A DNA stretch of 12,361 nt, from contig JAPUFN010000372.1 in NCBI GenBank assembly GCA_027293665.1, positions 1-12,361 on the forward strand, given 5' to 3'. Both the position numbers and the translations under genes were made by a program. The notes beneath the pieces were generated by a model. That model did no database searches. It saw only the letters and a list, made by a program, of their open reading frames with translations, and was not told the DNA's origin. Shown here in pieces: positions 1 to 5,997 of this stretch (position 1 is the first letter of the stretch; each line of letters opens with the position of its first letter). This DNA is from Gammaproteobacteria bacterium (GTDB lineage Bacteria > Pseudomonadota > Gammaproteobacteria > Pseudomonadales > Azotimanducaceae).

Positions 1-355
1 TGACGCTGCGCACCTCGGCATGGGCCACTCGCTGGCTGCCGGCGTTGCTGCGGTAACGGACTGGTCATACGTGCTGATAGGCCTGGCAGACATGCCATTC
101 GTCTCACAGCAGACGCTCTTGCACCTGCAAGCCGAGATGGACGCGATGACCGTGCCCCGGATCATCGTCCCGACGTATGCCGACAAACGCGGTCACCCGG
201 TGGGGTTCGATGGGACTTTTTTCGAGAAGCTGAAAGCTCTCAAAGGCGATGAGGGCGCTCGCGACATCCTGCAGCGGTCAGCATCTGAGGTAATCGAAAT
301 CCCTGTCGCAGATCCGGGAATTCTCAAGGACATCGATTTCCCCGCCGATGGCTGA
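1..355 (+). CDS. MocA/MobA-like molybdenum cofactor nucleotidyltransferase (3' part)
   Basis: The reading frame is open from base 2 and is cut by the left edge, so about 117 C-terminal residues are visible; the ATG at 20 is internal. The visible part carries features of the MobA-like NTP-transferase fold, MocA/YgfJ branch. These are a GMGHSLAAGV segment matching the family's GM-SSL-AGV, the acidic metal-binding stretch GLADMPFV, the RGHPVGF loop, a GDEGAR segment, and a DIDFPAD ending like the family's DIDTPED. Members transfer CMP or GMP onto molybdopterin in the cytoplasm, maturing cofactor for xanthine dehydrogenase or CO-dehydrogenase type enzymes. No XdhC or molybdoenzyme gene is visible, so cytidylyl versus guanylyl specificity cannot be decided. 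The N-terminal LAAG-S-RMG nucleotide loop lies outside the window. The family is fairly certain; the exact role is inferred. Confidence 0.85.
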   Translation, partial: DAAHLGMGHSLAAGVAAVTDWSYVLIGLADMPFVSQQTLLHLQAEMDAMTVPRIIVPTYADKRGHPVGFDGTFFEKLKALKGDEGARDILQRSASEVIEIPVADPGILKDIDFPADG

Positions 356-502
356 CCTGCGGGTGCCCTTGTGAGGCCCTTGCGCGGAGATGGAACTTGC
401 CGTTGCTACCAGGTGTCCTACTTGGATCGACCCTGTGCCGGGTGCACGCTTGCATTCTCAGGCGACAGGCATAGGCTGTCTGGCCTTCTGAGGAGTCCCG
501 AT

Positions 503-1366
503 ATGAGCAGTAAGCCGAATACGAGCCAACACGATACGCGCTACAGCAAAGTGCTCGCTCAGGCTCAATCCAGTTCCGGCGGCGTTATTTCGGCGGAAGA
601 TGACCTCTGGGCGCTGATGCGGGAGGAGGCGACAGCCAAGGCTGCAGAGGAGCCGATTCTTGGCAGCTATTTCCATGCGACGGTTCTGAATCACCACAGT
701 TTCGGTTCCGCACTGAGTTTTCGCCTGGCATCGAAGCTGGATAATCCGATGCTGCCGACCATGCTCATTCGTGACGTCATCCAGGAAGCACTCTCAGCAG
801 AACCAGACATCCTGCAAGCCGCCGAGATAGACATGCTCGCAAACTACGCACGCGATCCCGCCTGCCAGGATCTCACCACGCCGTTTCTGTTCTTGAAGGG
901 TTTTCACGCGCTCCAGGCGCATCGCATCGCGCATTGGCTGTGGCACCAGGGGCGCAGGACGCTGGCTCAATTTTTTCAGAATCAGATCAGCGTCACTCTG
1001 GGCGTCGACATTCATCCGGCCGCAAGGATCGGCTCCGGTATCATGCTCGACCACGCTACGGGGATTGTCGTGGGTGAAACCGCCGTCATTGAAGACGACG
1101 TCTCAATTCTGCACTCGGTAACACTCGGCGGCACGGGTAAAACCACAGGCGATCGTCACCCGAAAATCCGCCGCGGTGTCCTGCTCGCAGCCGGTTGCAC
1201 GATCATCGGCAATCTGGAAGTCGGCGAAGGCGCCAAAGTCGGCGCCGGAAGTGTTGTGCTCGAGGATGTCCCGGCACACACGACAGTCGCCGGTGTCCCG
1301 GCGAAGATCGTCGGTAAAACATCCGGTCCGCTGCCTGCGCATGAAATGGATCAGCGCCTGTCTTGA
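503..1366 (+). CDS. cysE: Serine O-acetyltransferase
   Basis: This enzyme transfers acetyl from acetyl-CoA to L-serine, giving O-acetylserine for cysteine synthesis in the cytoplasm. The predicted protein has 287 residues; E. coli CysE has 273. An N-terminal alpha-helical domain (about 30-165) is followed by a left-handed beta-helix of hexapeptide repeats (about 166-272). Catalytic residues line up with the E. coli enzyme at a constant offset: D169 and H184 match the D143/H158 dyad, and D118 and H219 match D92/H193. The hallmark DHATGIVVGET lies at 183-193. The ATG at 503 was chosen because GAGGAG lies upstream at about 489-494 and the family's N-terminal domain follows. An in-frame GTG at 371 would add 44 Cys- and Arg-rich residues unlike the family. 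The first ~30 residues are a poorly conserved extension. The next gene starts 24 bp downstream on the same strand and is probably cotranscribed. Confidence 0.96.
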   Translation: MSSKPNTSQHDTRYSKVLAQAQSSSGGVISAEDDLWALMREEATAKAAEEPILGSYFHATVLNHHSFGSALSFRLASKLDNPMLPTMLIRDVIQEALSAEPDILQAAEIDMLANYARDPACQDLTTPFLFLKGFHALQAHRIAHWLWHQGRRTLAQFFQNQISVTLGVDIHPAARIGSGIMLDHATGIVVGETAVIEDDVSILHSVTLGGTGKTTGDRHPKIRRGVLLAAGCTIIGNLEVGEGAKVGAGSVVLEDVPAHTTVAGVPAKIVGKTSGPLPAHEMDQRLS

Positions 1367-1390
1367 GCGGTTACCCTGAGTAGAGAAGAG

Positions 1391-1594
1391 ATGACAGAAC
1401 CGACCTGTCCGAACTGCAGTGTTGCAGGTGTTGAGAATATTACCTCGAAAGAAAGCATCGAGAGGTCAAAAACCAGACAGCCCTGGTATCTCATCGTGCA
1501 CTGTAATCAGTGCGGTCATGTATACGACATCATCGCAAAACATGTTTTCAGTCAACCGATAGCGCCCAGTCTCGTACTGCCAAAACTGAGGTAG
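1391..1594 (+). CDS. Small zinc-ribbon protein
   Basis: This 67-residue hypothetical protein has two CxxC knuckles, C6-P-N-C9 and C38-N-Q-C41-G-H, separated by about 28 residues. That is the classic four-cysteine zinc-ribbon arrangement. The spacer is Lys/Ser/Glu-rich, and a hydrophobic WYLIVHC strand leads into the second knuckle. No catalytic domain or membrane segment is present, so it is probably a cytoplasmic nucleic-acid- or protein-binding ribbon, but no named family is recognised. A purine-rich stretch (GAGAAGAG) directly precedes the ATG. It starts 24 bp after cysE and ends 13 bp before the palindromic element at 1608. Cotranscription with cysE is likely. A role in cysteine or zinc physiology would be speculation. 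Confidence 0.72.
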   Translation: MTEPTCPNCSVAGVENITSKESIERSKTRQPWYLIVHCNQCGHVYDIIAKHVFSQPIAPSLVLPKLR

Positions 1595-1607
1595 AACAAA
1601 GTTGCCG

Positions 1608-1746
1608 AGCTAGTTCTTGTCCAGAAATGCCTTCCTGCAATTTCTTCGGTCGTCTTGCTGCGTAAGACTCGCATTTTCTTTCGGAAAATGGATGGGCGTC
1701 CATGCCCATCACGCCAGTTCCTACCCATTCTGGACAGGAACCAGCT
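1608..1746. repeat. MITE-like multi-hairpin element at the 3' end of the frnE-like gene
   Basis: A 139-bp non-coding element has imperfect terminal inverted repeats: 1608-1626 (AGCTAGTTCTTGTCCAGAA) is complementary to 1728-1746 with two mismatches. Inside are three adjacent hairpins. Bases 1672-1678/1684-1690 (CATTTTC/GAAAATG) and 1691-1697/1704-1710 (GATGGGC/GCCCATC) have perfect 7-bp stems. Bases 1717-1722/1736-1741 (GTTCCT/AGGAAC) enclose a further CC/GG pair. The TAG stop of the minus-strand frnE-like gene (1747-1745) overlaps the right end. The hairpin at 1713-1741 matches the palindrome at 2477-2509 in reverse orientation. No transposase is encoded. It could be a MITE, a REP-like repeat or a bidirectional terminator. 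Structure is read directly from the sequence; mobility is inferred. Confidence 0.6.
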
Positions 1747-2419
1747 AACCATCGCCCGTTGCATCCGGCGCAAGCCGTTGCCTGGCACGACTGAGGAAAT
1801 GGCCGATGACTTCCGGCGATTGCGCACCCTGTAATGCAAACGCACCAGCAAACAGAAAACAGGGAACTCCGCTGACACCGACTGCGGCAGCGCGATCGAG
1901 TTCGTGCTCGACTTCCACGCGGCCTGCGTCGCTTTCCAGAAACGCCCGCGTTACCGAACCATCCAACCCAACCTGCTCAGCCGCCGCGAGCAACACCTCC
2001 CGGCTCCCGACGTCACGTCCCTCGCAGAAATAGAAGCTGAAGAGCGTCTCTGCAAGCCGGTGTTGCAGGCCAGCCAGCTCCACGTTCTGCCTTTCCTGCA
2101 TGAGTGCATGATGCAGCAGGCGATGGCCGTCAAACGTGTTGGGCATGCGTTCGGCACGGCTGAAATCCATGTCGATGCCTGCAGCCCTGGCCTCGCCGAG
2201 AATTCTCTCGCGAGCGATGCTGGTGTCCGAACCAGCAAAACGCACTTTCATGAACTCATCACGCGCCATTCCTCCCTGCGGAATGTTCGGGTAGAGTTGA
2301 TAGGCACGCCAGACAACGTCGAGGTCCTGCCCCTGCGGCGTGTTCAGCACACTGTCCAACTGTCGTTTGCCGATAAAACACCATGGGCACACCAGGTCAG
2401 AAAATATTTCGAGTCGCAT
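1745..2419 (-). CDS. DsbA-family oxidoreductase, FrnE-like
   Basis: The 224-residue protein has a thioredoxin fold with inserted helices. The redox motif CPWC lies at 11-14 straight after the first beta strand (MRLEIFSDLV). The cis-proline loop GVSGVP lies at 181-186 and is followed by FLFAGAFALQGAQ, which is typical of FrnE and 2-hydroxychromene-2-carboxylate isomerase relatives. There is no signal peptide, so it should be cytoplasmic. FrnE-type members are dithiol-disulfide isomerases, often tied to oxidative stress, but the substrate here is unknown. C132 and C187 are additional cysteines; C187 directly follows the cis-proline. AGGA sits 7 nt upstream of the ATG, supporting the start. The gene stands alone. 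Its stop codon overlaps the 1608-1746 element, and a related palindrome lies 58 bp upstream of its start. The family is confident; the name FrnE is by similarity only. Confidence 0.9.
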   Translation of the reverse strand: MRLEIFSDLVCPWCFIGKRQLDSVLNTPQGQDLDVVWRAYQLYPNIPQGGMARDEFMKVRFAGSDTSIARERILGEARAAGIDMDFSRAERMPNTFDGHRLLHHALMQERQNVELAGLQHRLAETLFSFYFCEGRDVGSREVLLAAAEQVGLDGSVTRAFLESDAGRVEVEHELDRAAAVGVSGVPCFLFAGAFALQGAQSPEVIGHFLSRARQRLAPDATGDG

Positions 2420-2476
2420 GGGCTGTTCCTGTCAAAGCAGTTGGCGCTTCCGTTATCGCCGCGGTTCATTATGATA

Positions 2477-2509
2477 GTTAGTTCCTGACCAGAATGGGCA
2501 GGAACTAAC
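2477..2509. repeat. 33-bp palindrome, second copy of the frnE-flanking repeat
   Basis: Two perfect 11-bp arms, GTTAGTTCCTG (2477-2487) and CAGGAACTAAC (2499-2509), flank an 11-nt centre in which CC (2489-2490) can pair with GG (2496-2497). Read on the minus strand it matches 1713-1741 at 25 of 29 positions, including the non-palindromic centre CCCATTCTGG, so the two sites share descent rather than mere symmetry. It lies in the 150-bp divergent region between the frnE-like gene and the membrane-protein gene at 2570. It could be a repressor operator shared by both, a REP-like repeat, or a remnant of the larger element. There is no T tract on either side to suggest a terminator. Confidence 0.7.
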
Positions 2510-2569
2510 GTAGCGGGCATGCTGCCCGACCATTTCCGAATAACGAGATAAAGCCCGGTAATACGAACT

Positions 2570-3034
2570 ATGTCCGACCCCTACCAACCTCCTGCTCCAC
2601 AACACCACCAACGGCGCGATGGCAGTCTTTACAGCGTGCAAGGCGTGGTGATCGCCTCTGTGCTCGGCTCACTTGCGGCCGCCGTGATTATGCTCTACCT
2701 GAACTATCGCACGATGGGTAACGTGGCGCTTGCCCAGCGCTGGGCACTGTGGGGGGCGGTCATCTATGTCGTGCTTATGCTGATCGCTACGTTGCTGCCA
2801 AACAGCACAAATCTGGCGCTGGCATATACCGTGCTGCAGGCGATCGTCGCTTACTTCCTCGCATCCCAATTGCAGGGCGCGGCAATTGCCTACCACACCT
2901 CGCAGGGCGGATCACTGCATTCGAACCTACGCGCCGCCGGGGTTGGAGTTCTGACGGGAGTTTTGCTGCTCTTTTTGCTGCTGTTCAGTGCAACGCTGTG
3001 GACGGTTTTCACCGGGGGCGCCGCACCAGCCTAG
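2570..3034 (+). CDS. Small integral membrane protein of unknown function
   Basis: The 154-residue protein has a short hydrophilic N-terminus rich in Pro, Gln and His (about 1-20). Hydrophobic segments follow at roughly 22-45, 57-77, 83-101 and 122-147, giving three or four transmembrane helices. There is no signal peptidase site and no catalytic motif is recognised. A family cannot be named from the sequence. The polar N-terminus followed by helices is common in small YIP1/DUF-type proteins, but that is weak evidence. No strong Shine-Dalgarno sequence precedes the ATG. The gene is divergent from the frnE-like gene and convergent with the 262-residue gene. Its TAG stop (3032-3034) lies inside the left terminal repeat (CTAGCAGCG) of the hairpin element starting at 3031, so an insertion may have reset the C-terminus. 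The GGAAPA tail is consistent with that but does not prove it. Confidence 0.78.
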   Translation: MSDPYQPPAPQHHQRRDGSLYSVQGVVIASVLGSLAAAVIMLYLNYRTMGNVALAQRWALWGAVIYVVLMLIATLLPNSTNLALAYTVLQAIVAYFLASQLQGAAIAYHTSQGGSLHSNLRAAGVGVLTGVLLLFLLLFSATLWTVFTGGAAPA

Positions 3035-3210
3035 CAGCGTGTTTTCAGCGCGCTGTCAATCGTCTGTTGAAAAAGCGCGCTTCGCGCGTTTTTCCCGCCT
3101 TCGGCCATCCCTGGCCCCGGGGCTCCGCCATTTATCAAGCACTAGCGTGCTCGATAAATGCTCGCGACATCCTGTCGCGAGACTGGCACGTGTTTTCAAC
3201 GCGCTGCTAG
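3031..3210. repeat. 180-bp hairpin-rich element bounded by CTAGCAGCG inverted repeats
   Basis: Ends 3031-3043 (CTAGCAGCGTGTT) and 3198-3210 (AACGCGCTGCTAG) are inverted repeats matching at 12 of 13 positions. Each end also contains a 17-nt direct repeat (3039-3055 and 3190-3206, 16 of 17 identical). Inside lie four further symmetric structures. They are a terminator-like hairpin at 3070-3093, a self-complementary GCCCCGGGGC at 3114-3123, a long stem at 3130-3136/3153-3159 (ATTTATC/GATAAAT) with an inner GCAC/GTGC stem at 3139-3142/3147-3150, and a perfect 9-bp stem CTCGCGACA/TGTCGCGAG at 3161-3169/3173-3181. Both convergent neighbours end within the terminal repeats (TAG at 3032-3034; minus-strand TAG at 3209-3207). 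No ORF of substance is present. A dispersed MITE-like repeat also acting as bidirectional terminator is the best reading; mobility is inferred. Confidence 0.72.
3070..3093 (+). terminator. Bidirectional Rho-independent terminator
   Basis: AAAAA (3070-3074) is followed by GCGCG (3075-3079), a CTT loop, CGCGC (3083-3087), one unpaired G and TTTTT (3089-3093). The A and T runs extend the stem and give a U tract on either strand. It lies 36 bp after the plus-strand membrane-protein gene and downstream of the minus-strand 262-residue gene, so it fits a shared terminator for a convergent pair. It is part of the larger hairpin element. Confidence 0.65.
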
Positions 3211-3995
3211 GGTCCACCACGCAGCAGTTCCTGCAAGCGGCGGCTTCTTTCCCGTTCGTTTCTAAGATCGGTTTTGAGCTTCTGGATTTCATCGCGGCAA
3301 CTGTGTATCTGATCGAGATAAGTCTGCTGCTGCTGTGCCATTTCGCTGCGGTACTTCGATGAAACGTCCACCAACTGTTCGTTACGGTGGCGGATCATCT
3401 TTTCCAGATCGAGCTTACCTTCCTCGCCGAACGCTTCGGTCAGCTTGGCTTGGAGATCACGAGTTTCATCACGCGCATCCTCCAGCACGAAATCCTGCGC
3501 AACCCTGTTCGTCACGAGGCTCTGAGGTTTCAGTCCGAGTCGATTGCGCCAGATGATTTTCTGCAGCTTCTGCGCCGGGTGTTCGTCACCTTCGCCTTCG
3601 GGTTCCCAGAGATTGACCGAATGCCAGGGCACAGGGCACTGGCTTCTGCAGGCAAGGCGAATGGGCCCAGTCCCAAGATCCGGACCTAAACCGGCATTGT
3701 CGATAAGGTAGCGTAACGGCACGTTGAATGACGCATCAATGCGGCCGTCTTCGTCTACTTTGAACTGGAAAAATACGACGCCCTGAACGCTGAGCCCGGT
3801 ACCCACCAGGACATACGCACCTCGCGCGATGCTCGCAGCAAACGCATCAAGAGTGCTTGTACCTTCGGTAAGTTCGCGGAAGTCACTAAAGCGCATTTCC
3901 CGGGCAACGTTGAAGCTGTCTGGTTCAAAAAGCATAACGGCTTCTTCCAGACCATCTTGTTGATCCGATTCGCTGGTAGCGATCTCCGAACTCAT
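3207..3995 (-). CDS. Hypothetical protein with C-terminal coiled coil
   Basis: This 262-residue soluble protein has no signal peptide or membrane helix. Residues 1-20 are acidic and probably disordered. Residues about 22-130 look like a globular beta-rich domain: MLFEPDSFNVAREM, then strands at YVLVGTGLSVQGVVFFQFKVD and an R-L-A-C-R-S-Q-C-P-V-P-W segment with cysteines C116 and C120. An acidic linker (131-140) leads to a basic segment with WRNRLGLKP (149-157). Residues about 175-257 are rich in Glu, Lys, Arg, Gln and Leu with heptad-like spacing, predicted to form a long coiled coil ending in RRLQELLRGGP. The whole is unlike any family I can name. A coiled-coil tail suggests oligomerisation or scaffolding. 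GAGAGGA lies about 11 nt before the chosen ATG; M21 is an alternative start. Its stop codon lies in the right terminal repeat of the hairpin element. Confidence 0.8.
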   Translation of the reverse strand: MSSEIATSESDQQDGLEEAVMLFEPDSFNVAREMRFSDFRELTEGTSTLDAFAASIARGAYVLVGTGLSVQGVVFFQFKVDEDGRIDASFNVPLRYLIDNAGLGPDLGTGPIRLACRSQCPVPWHSVNLWEPEGEGDEHPAQKLQKIIWRNRLGLKPQSLVTNRVAQDFVLEDARDETRDLQAKLTEAFGEEGKLDLEKMIRHRNEQLVDVSSKYRSEMAQQQQTYLDQIHSCRDEIQKLKTDLRNERERSRRLQELLRGGP

Positions 3996-4219
3996 GTCGA
4001 GTGATGTCCTCTCACCGAACTGCGCAATAAGTCATCTCGCAGCATCACCTGATTTTCAGGCGTGTCGCGGTCCCCGGCCCAAAGCTTTCACCTGGGGCCG
4101 GGTAAATTACAACAGACAGTAGGACTATCGTCCGCGCAAACGGTCACATCAGCACTGCGAACCAGGTCATAGTCCGCACGTGCCGCGCGTCACATCGATT
4201 ACGCAGAGGCCTGAAGGAT
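3996..4219. other. Non-coding interval with a GC-rich hairpin
   Basis: There is no convincing gene in these 224 bp between two minus-strand genes. An 8-bp perfect stem, CCCGGCCC (4073-4080) with GGGCCGGG (4095-4102), surrounds a 14-nt loop containing the palindrome AAAGCTTT. No T run follows on either strand, so it is not a standard terminator. A small CCTGA/TCAGG stem lies near 4048-4060. No promoter for the 262-residue gene could be called with confidence. Confidence 0.45.
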
Positions 4220-4438
4220 TCAGGCGGTCTTATCGGCCTGCAGCAGTTCAGCGATATCACCGTAGTGAAAAGCCGCACGTCGCGGTCGCCGATTACTGGA
4301 CTTCTTGGTGTCTCTGCCGATCTCTTCGGCATACACCATTGCTTCACCGCTCAGCTGCCGCACATCCACGACTTTGTAGCGCCCATCCGCCAGAGAAAAT
4401 GTCTGGCCTACTAATTCCTGCATGATCTCAACTTCCAC
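4220..4438 (-). CDS. Small hypothetical protein
   Basis: The predicted 72-residue soluble protein shows regular alternation. A strand-like VGQTFSLADGRYKVVDVRQL is followed by GEAMVYAEEI, then a basic stretch (KKSSNRRPRRAAFHYGD) and a short helix (IAELLQADK). The composition reads as a real small folded domain, perhaps an SH3-like barrel with a basic patch, but no family is recognised. The start is uncertain. A GTG at 4438 has GAGG only 4 nt upstream, while an ATG five codons later (4423) has GGAAG further off. It stands alone, divergent from the DUF454 gene. It is kept as a gene because no other frame here is better; a chance ORF remains possible. Confidence 0.55.
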   Translation of the reverse strand: MEVEIMQELVGQTFSLADGRYKVVDVRQLSGEAMVYAEEIGRDTKKSSNRRPRRAAFHYGDIAELLQADKTA

Positions 4439-4543
4439 CCATCCTCAAGACGTAGCATAAAAGATCTGCGGCATAGTTTCTCTTACCATGATGTAAACGG
4501 CTGAAATCCCCGTGGCACGGGCGCTGGCAACGACTGAATCCCG

Positions 4544-4591
4544 ATAAAGTGGTCATTTTCACCAGTTCTGGCGTCCTGGTGGCCACTTTAT
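4544..4591. repeat. Two-tier inverted repeat upstream of the DUF454 gene
   Basis: Outer arms ATAAAGTGG (4544-4552) and CCACTTTAT (4583-4591) are perfect 9-bp complements. Inner arms CACCAG (4560-4565) and CTGGTG (4576-4581) form a second stem, with a 7-nt left bulge and a 10-nt loop. On the plus strand it is followed by TTATACTTTT, so a weak terminator is possible, although no plus-strand gene lies close upstream. It sits in the 286-bp divergent region 4439-4724 and could be an operator or a leader structure. No promoter could be assigned there. Confidence 0.5.
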
Positions 4592-4724
4592 TTATACTTT
4601 TCAATGGCTTATGTATGGCACTCAAATTGCATTCCTTATACCGCACCGGCAGTGACCGGCGGCTGGTCCAGGCTACGTTGGCGGACCGTCGAAATTGACC
4701 CTGCAAAAAGGAGAGTAATTAACG

Positions 4725-5015
4725 ATGCTGAAGCGCTTTCTCTTATACCTCTTAGCGGCCGGCTTTCTCGTGTTGGGTCTGATCGGACTGGTCATTCCGG
4801 TTCTTCCCGGAGTACTTTTTCTGCTGCTCGCCGCGGTTTGCGTTTCCGGTGCCTCACCGCGCATCGCCAGGAAATTTCAGAGCAACAGACACTGGCGCCG
4901 CTATCAGCGTCACTGGCAGCATAGTGAAGGGATGTCACTGTTCCAGCGCTCGCGCCTGGCTTTGTGGTTGACTGCGCGCGCGCTGGTCGACGGCGTCCAG
5001 CGACCTCGCAGCTGA
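4725..5015 (+). CDS. DUF454 (YbaN-like) inner membrane protein, short form
   Basis: The 96-residue protein has a hydrophobic N-terminal half (about 5-41) able to form a helical hairpin around the conserved turn GLIGLVIPVLPGV. This is followed by FLLLAAVCVSGASPRI, which matches the DUF454 signature of PVLPTTPFLLLAA and an S-P-R motif. The C-terminal part is basic (Arg/His/Trp-rich, about 46-65). The function of DUF454 proteins is unknown. E. coli YbaN is about 125 residues, so this copy lacks most of the usual C-terminal membrane segment. AAGGAGA (4709-4714) precedes the ATG by about 10 nt and supports the start. The kinase gene begins 87 bp downstream on the same strand; cotranscription is possible but unproven. 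Confidence 0.82.
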   Translation: MLKRFLLYLLAAGFLVLGLIGLVIPVLPGVLFLLLAAVCVSGASPRIARKFQSNRHWRRYQRHWQHSEGMSLFQRSRLALWLTARALVDGVQRPRS

Positions 5016-5102
5016 ATCTGCCACCCTTTCAATCCAAGGGGTTCCTTCTGTTAGGATTTCCTCGTAGCGTGCACTTCCGCGCCATTACAAAACCGCACCA
5101 CC

Positions 5103-5963
5103 ATGGCAGATATCATAGTGACCGGCACACTCGCCCAGGACGATGTCGGGTTCTTCGACTCCGTTTTTACGGCGGACGTCAGGAACGTGAAGCTGCATAC
5201 CATCTATCGGGATTTCGGCGGTTGTGCGATGAACATCGCCTACAACCTCAAATTACTCGGTCATGAGCCCACGCCTTTCGCTTACGTTGGGGATGACTAT
5301 GCGGGCGACTATCAGGCGCACGTCATCAGAGCAAAGATCAACGAATCCGGACTCATGCTTTGTCCCGGCAACTCCGGCGCGAGAGGATTGATTCTGACGG
5401 CCGGTGACGGTCAGCAATTCACCGCCTTTTATCCCGGACCGGATGGTCGTGATCGGCTCGCTACTGATCTGCAATCGTTAATCAGGCAGCAACCGTTCGA
5501 CGCGGCCGTTATCGCTCCCGATCTTCCAGCCAAGATGCAGCTCTGCGCCGACCACCTGGCGGATATACCTGTCCGCATCTGGTGTCCTGGGCAGTACGCA
5601 GAGCTGCTGACCGTCGACGAACTGCGCGCGATGCTCAGCTTCCCCAACATCCTCATCGTAAACCACGGCGAATGGCAAGCCATCGAACGCCTGGCGATCC
5701 AGGATGCCACGTTGCCGGAACTAATCGTGATTACCGCAGGATCATCCGCGGTGACGGTAACAGTCGCTGGCGCGGACCAGAAGGTGGCAGTTCCTGCAGT
5801 GGCAACTTCACAACAGATCGATCCCACCGGCTGCGGAGATGCATTCGTCGCCGGATTCTTACACGGCCATCTGTCAGGACTCGACGCGGGCCACAGTGCC
5901 ACAACCGGGATAGAACTGGCCGCTGCCTGCCTGCGCCAGCGCGGCTGTCAACGGCATGGCTGA
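5103..5963 (+). CDS. PfkB-family carbohydrate/nucleoside kinase
   Basis: This is a 286-residue ribokinase-fold kinase that transfers phosphate from ATP to the hydroxyl of a sugar or nucleoside in the cytoplasm. The N-terminal substrate signature FGGCAMNIAYNLKLLG (38-53) is followed by YVGDDYAGDY. The C-terminal PfkB signature is DPTGCGDAFVAGFLHG (240-255), with the anion-hole GCG and catalytic base D246. The protein ends CLRQRGCQRHG, close to the G-Q-NH endings of adenosine kinase-like bacterial members. The substrate cannot be read from the motifs: adenosine, ribose or another sugar is possible, with the adenosine kinase-like branch favoured. No good Shine-Dalgarno precedes the ATG, but upstream in-frame alternatives do not improve the N-terminus. 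The gene is convergent with the LLM gene, 34 bp away, and no clear terminator lies between. Confidence 0.9.
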   Translation: MADIIVTGTLAQDDVGFFDSVFTADVRNVKLHTIYRDFGGCAMNIAYNLKLLGHEPTPFAYVGDDYAGDYQAHVIRAKINESGLMLCPGNSGARGLILTAGDGQQFTAFYPGPDGRDRLATDLQSLIRQQPFDAAVIAPDLPAKMQLCADHLADIPVRIWCPGQYAELLTVDELRAMLSFPNILIVNHGEWQAIERLAIQDATLPELIVITAGSSAVTVTVAGADQKVAVPAVATSQQIDPTGCGDAFVAGFLHGHLSGLDAGHSATTGIELAAACLRQRGCQRHG

Positions 5964-5997
5964 GGTCGCGGCAGGACGGCAACAGGCAACGAAGCCT

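Noticed and set aside
450..480. Possible cysE promoter (TTGCAT with TAGGCT) and a GACAG/CTGTC hairpin
   Set aside because: The -10 match is only 3 of 6 and the stem is 5 bp; too weak to annotate.
371..502. Upstream GTG start for cysE adding 44 residues
   Set aside because: The added residues are Cys/Arg-rich and unlike CysE; the ATG at 503 has a better ribosome-binding site and gives family length.
1552..1878. Minus-strand 108-residue frame through the 139-bp element
   Set aside because: It crosses several hairpins and the frnE-like 3' end; no coding character and no transposase motif.
1904..2488. Plus-strand 194-residue open frame opposite the frnE-like gene
   Set aside because: It is the antisense shadow of a gene with clear CPWC and cis-Pro motifs; its translation shows no domain character.
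3031..3210. CRISPR-like or tRNA-like structure
   Set aside because: The hairpins differ from each other and are not regularly spaced repeats; no cloverleaf or CCA end can be drawn.
4604..4924. Plus-strand 106-residue frame overlapping the DUF454 start
   Set aside because: The DUF454 frame has a ribosome-binding site and family motifs; this frame is Arg/Ser-rich noise.
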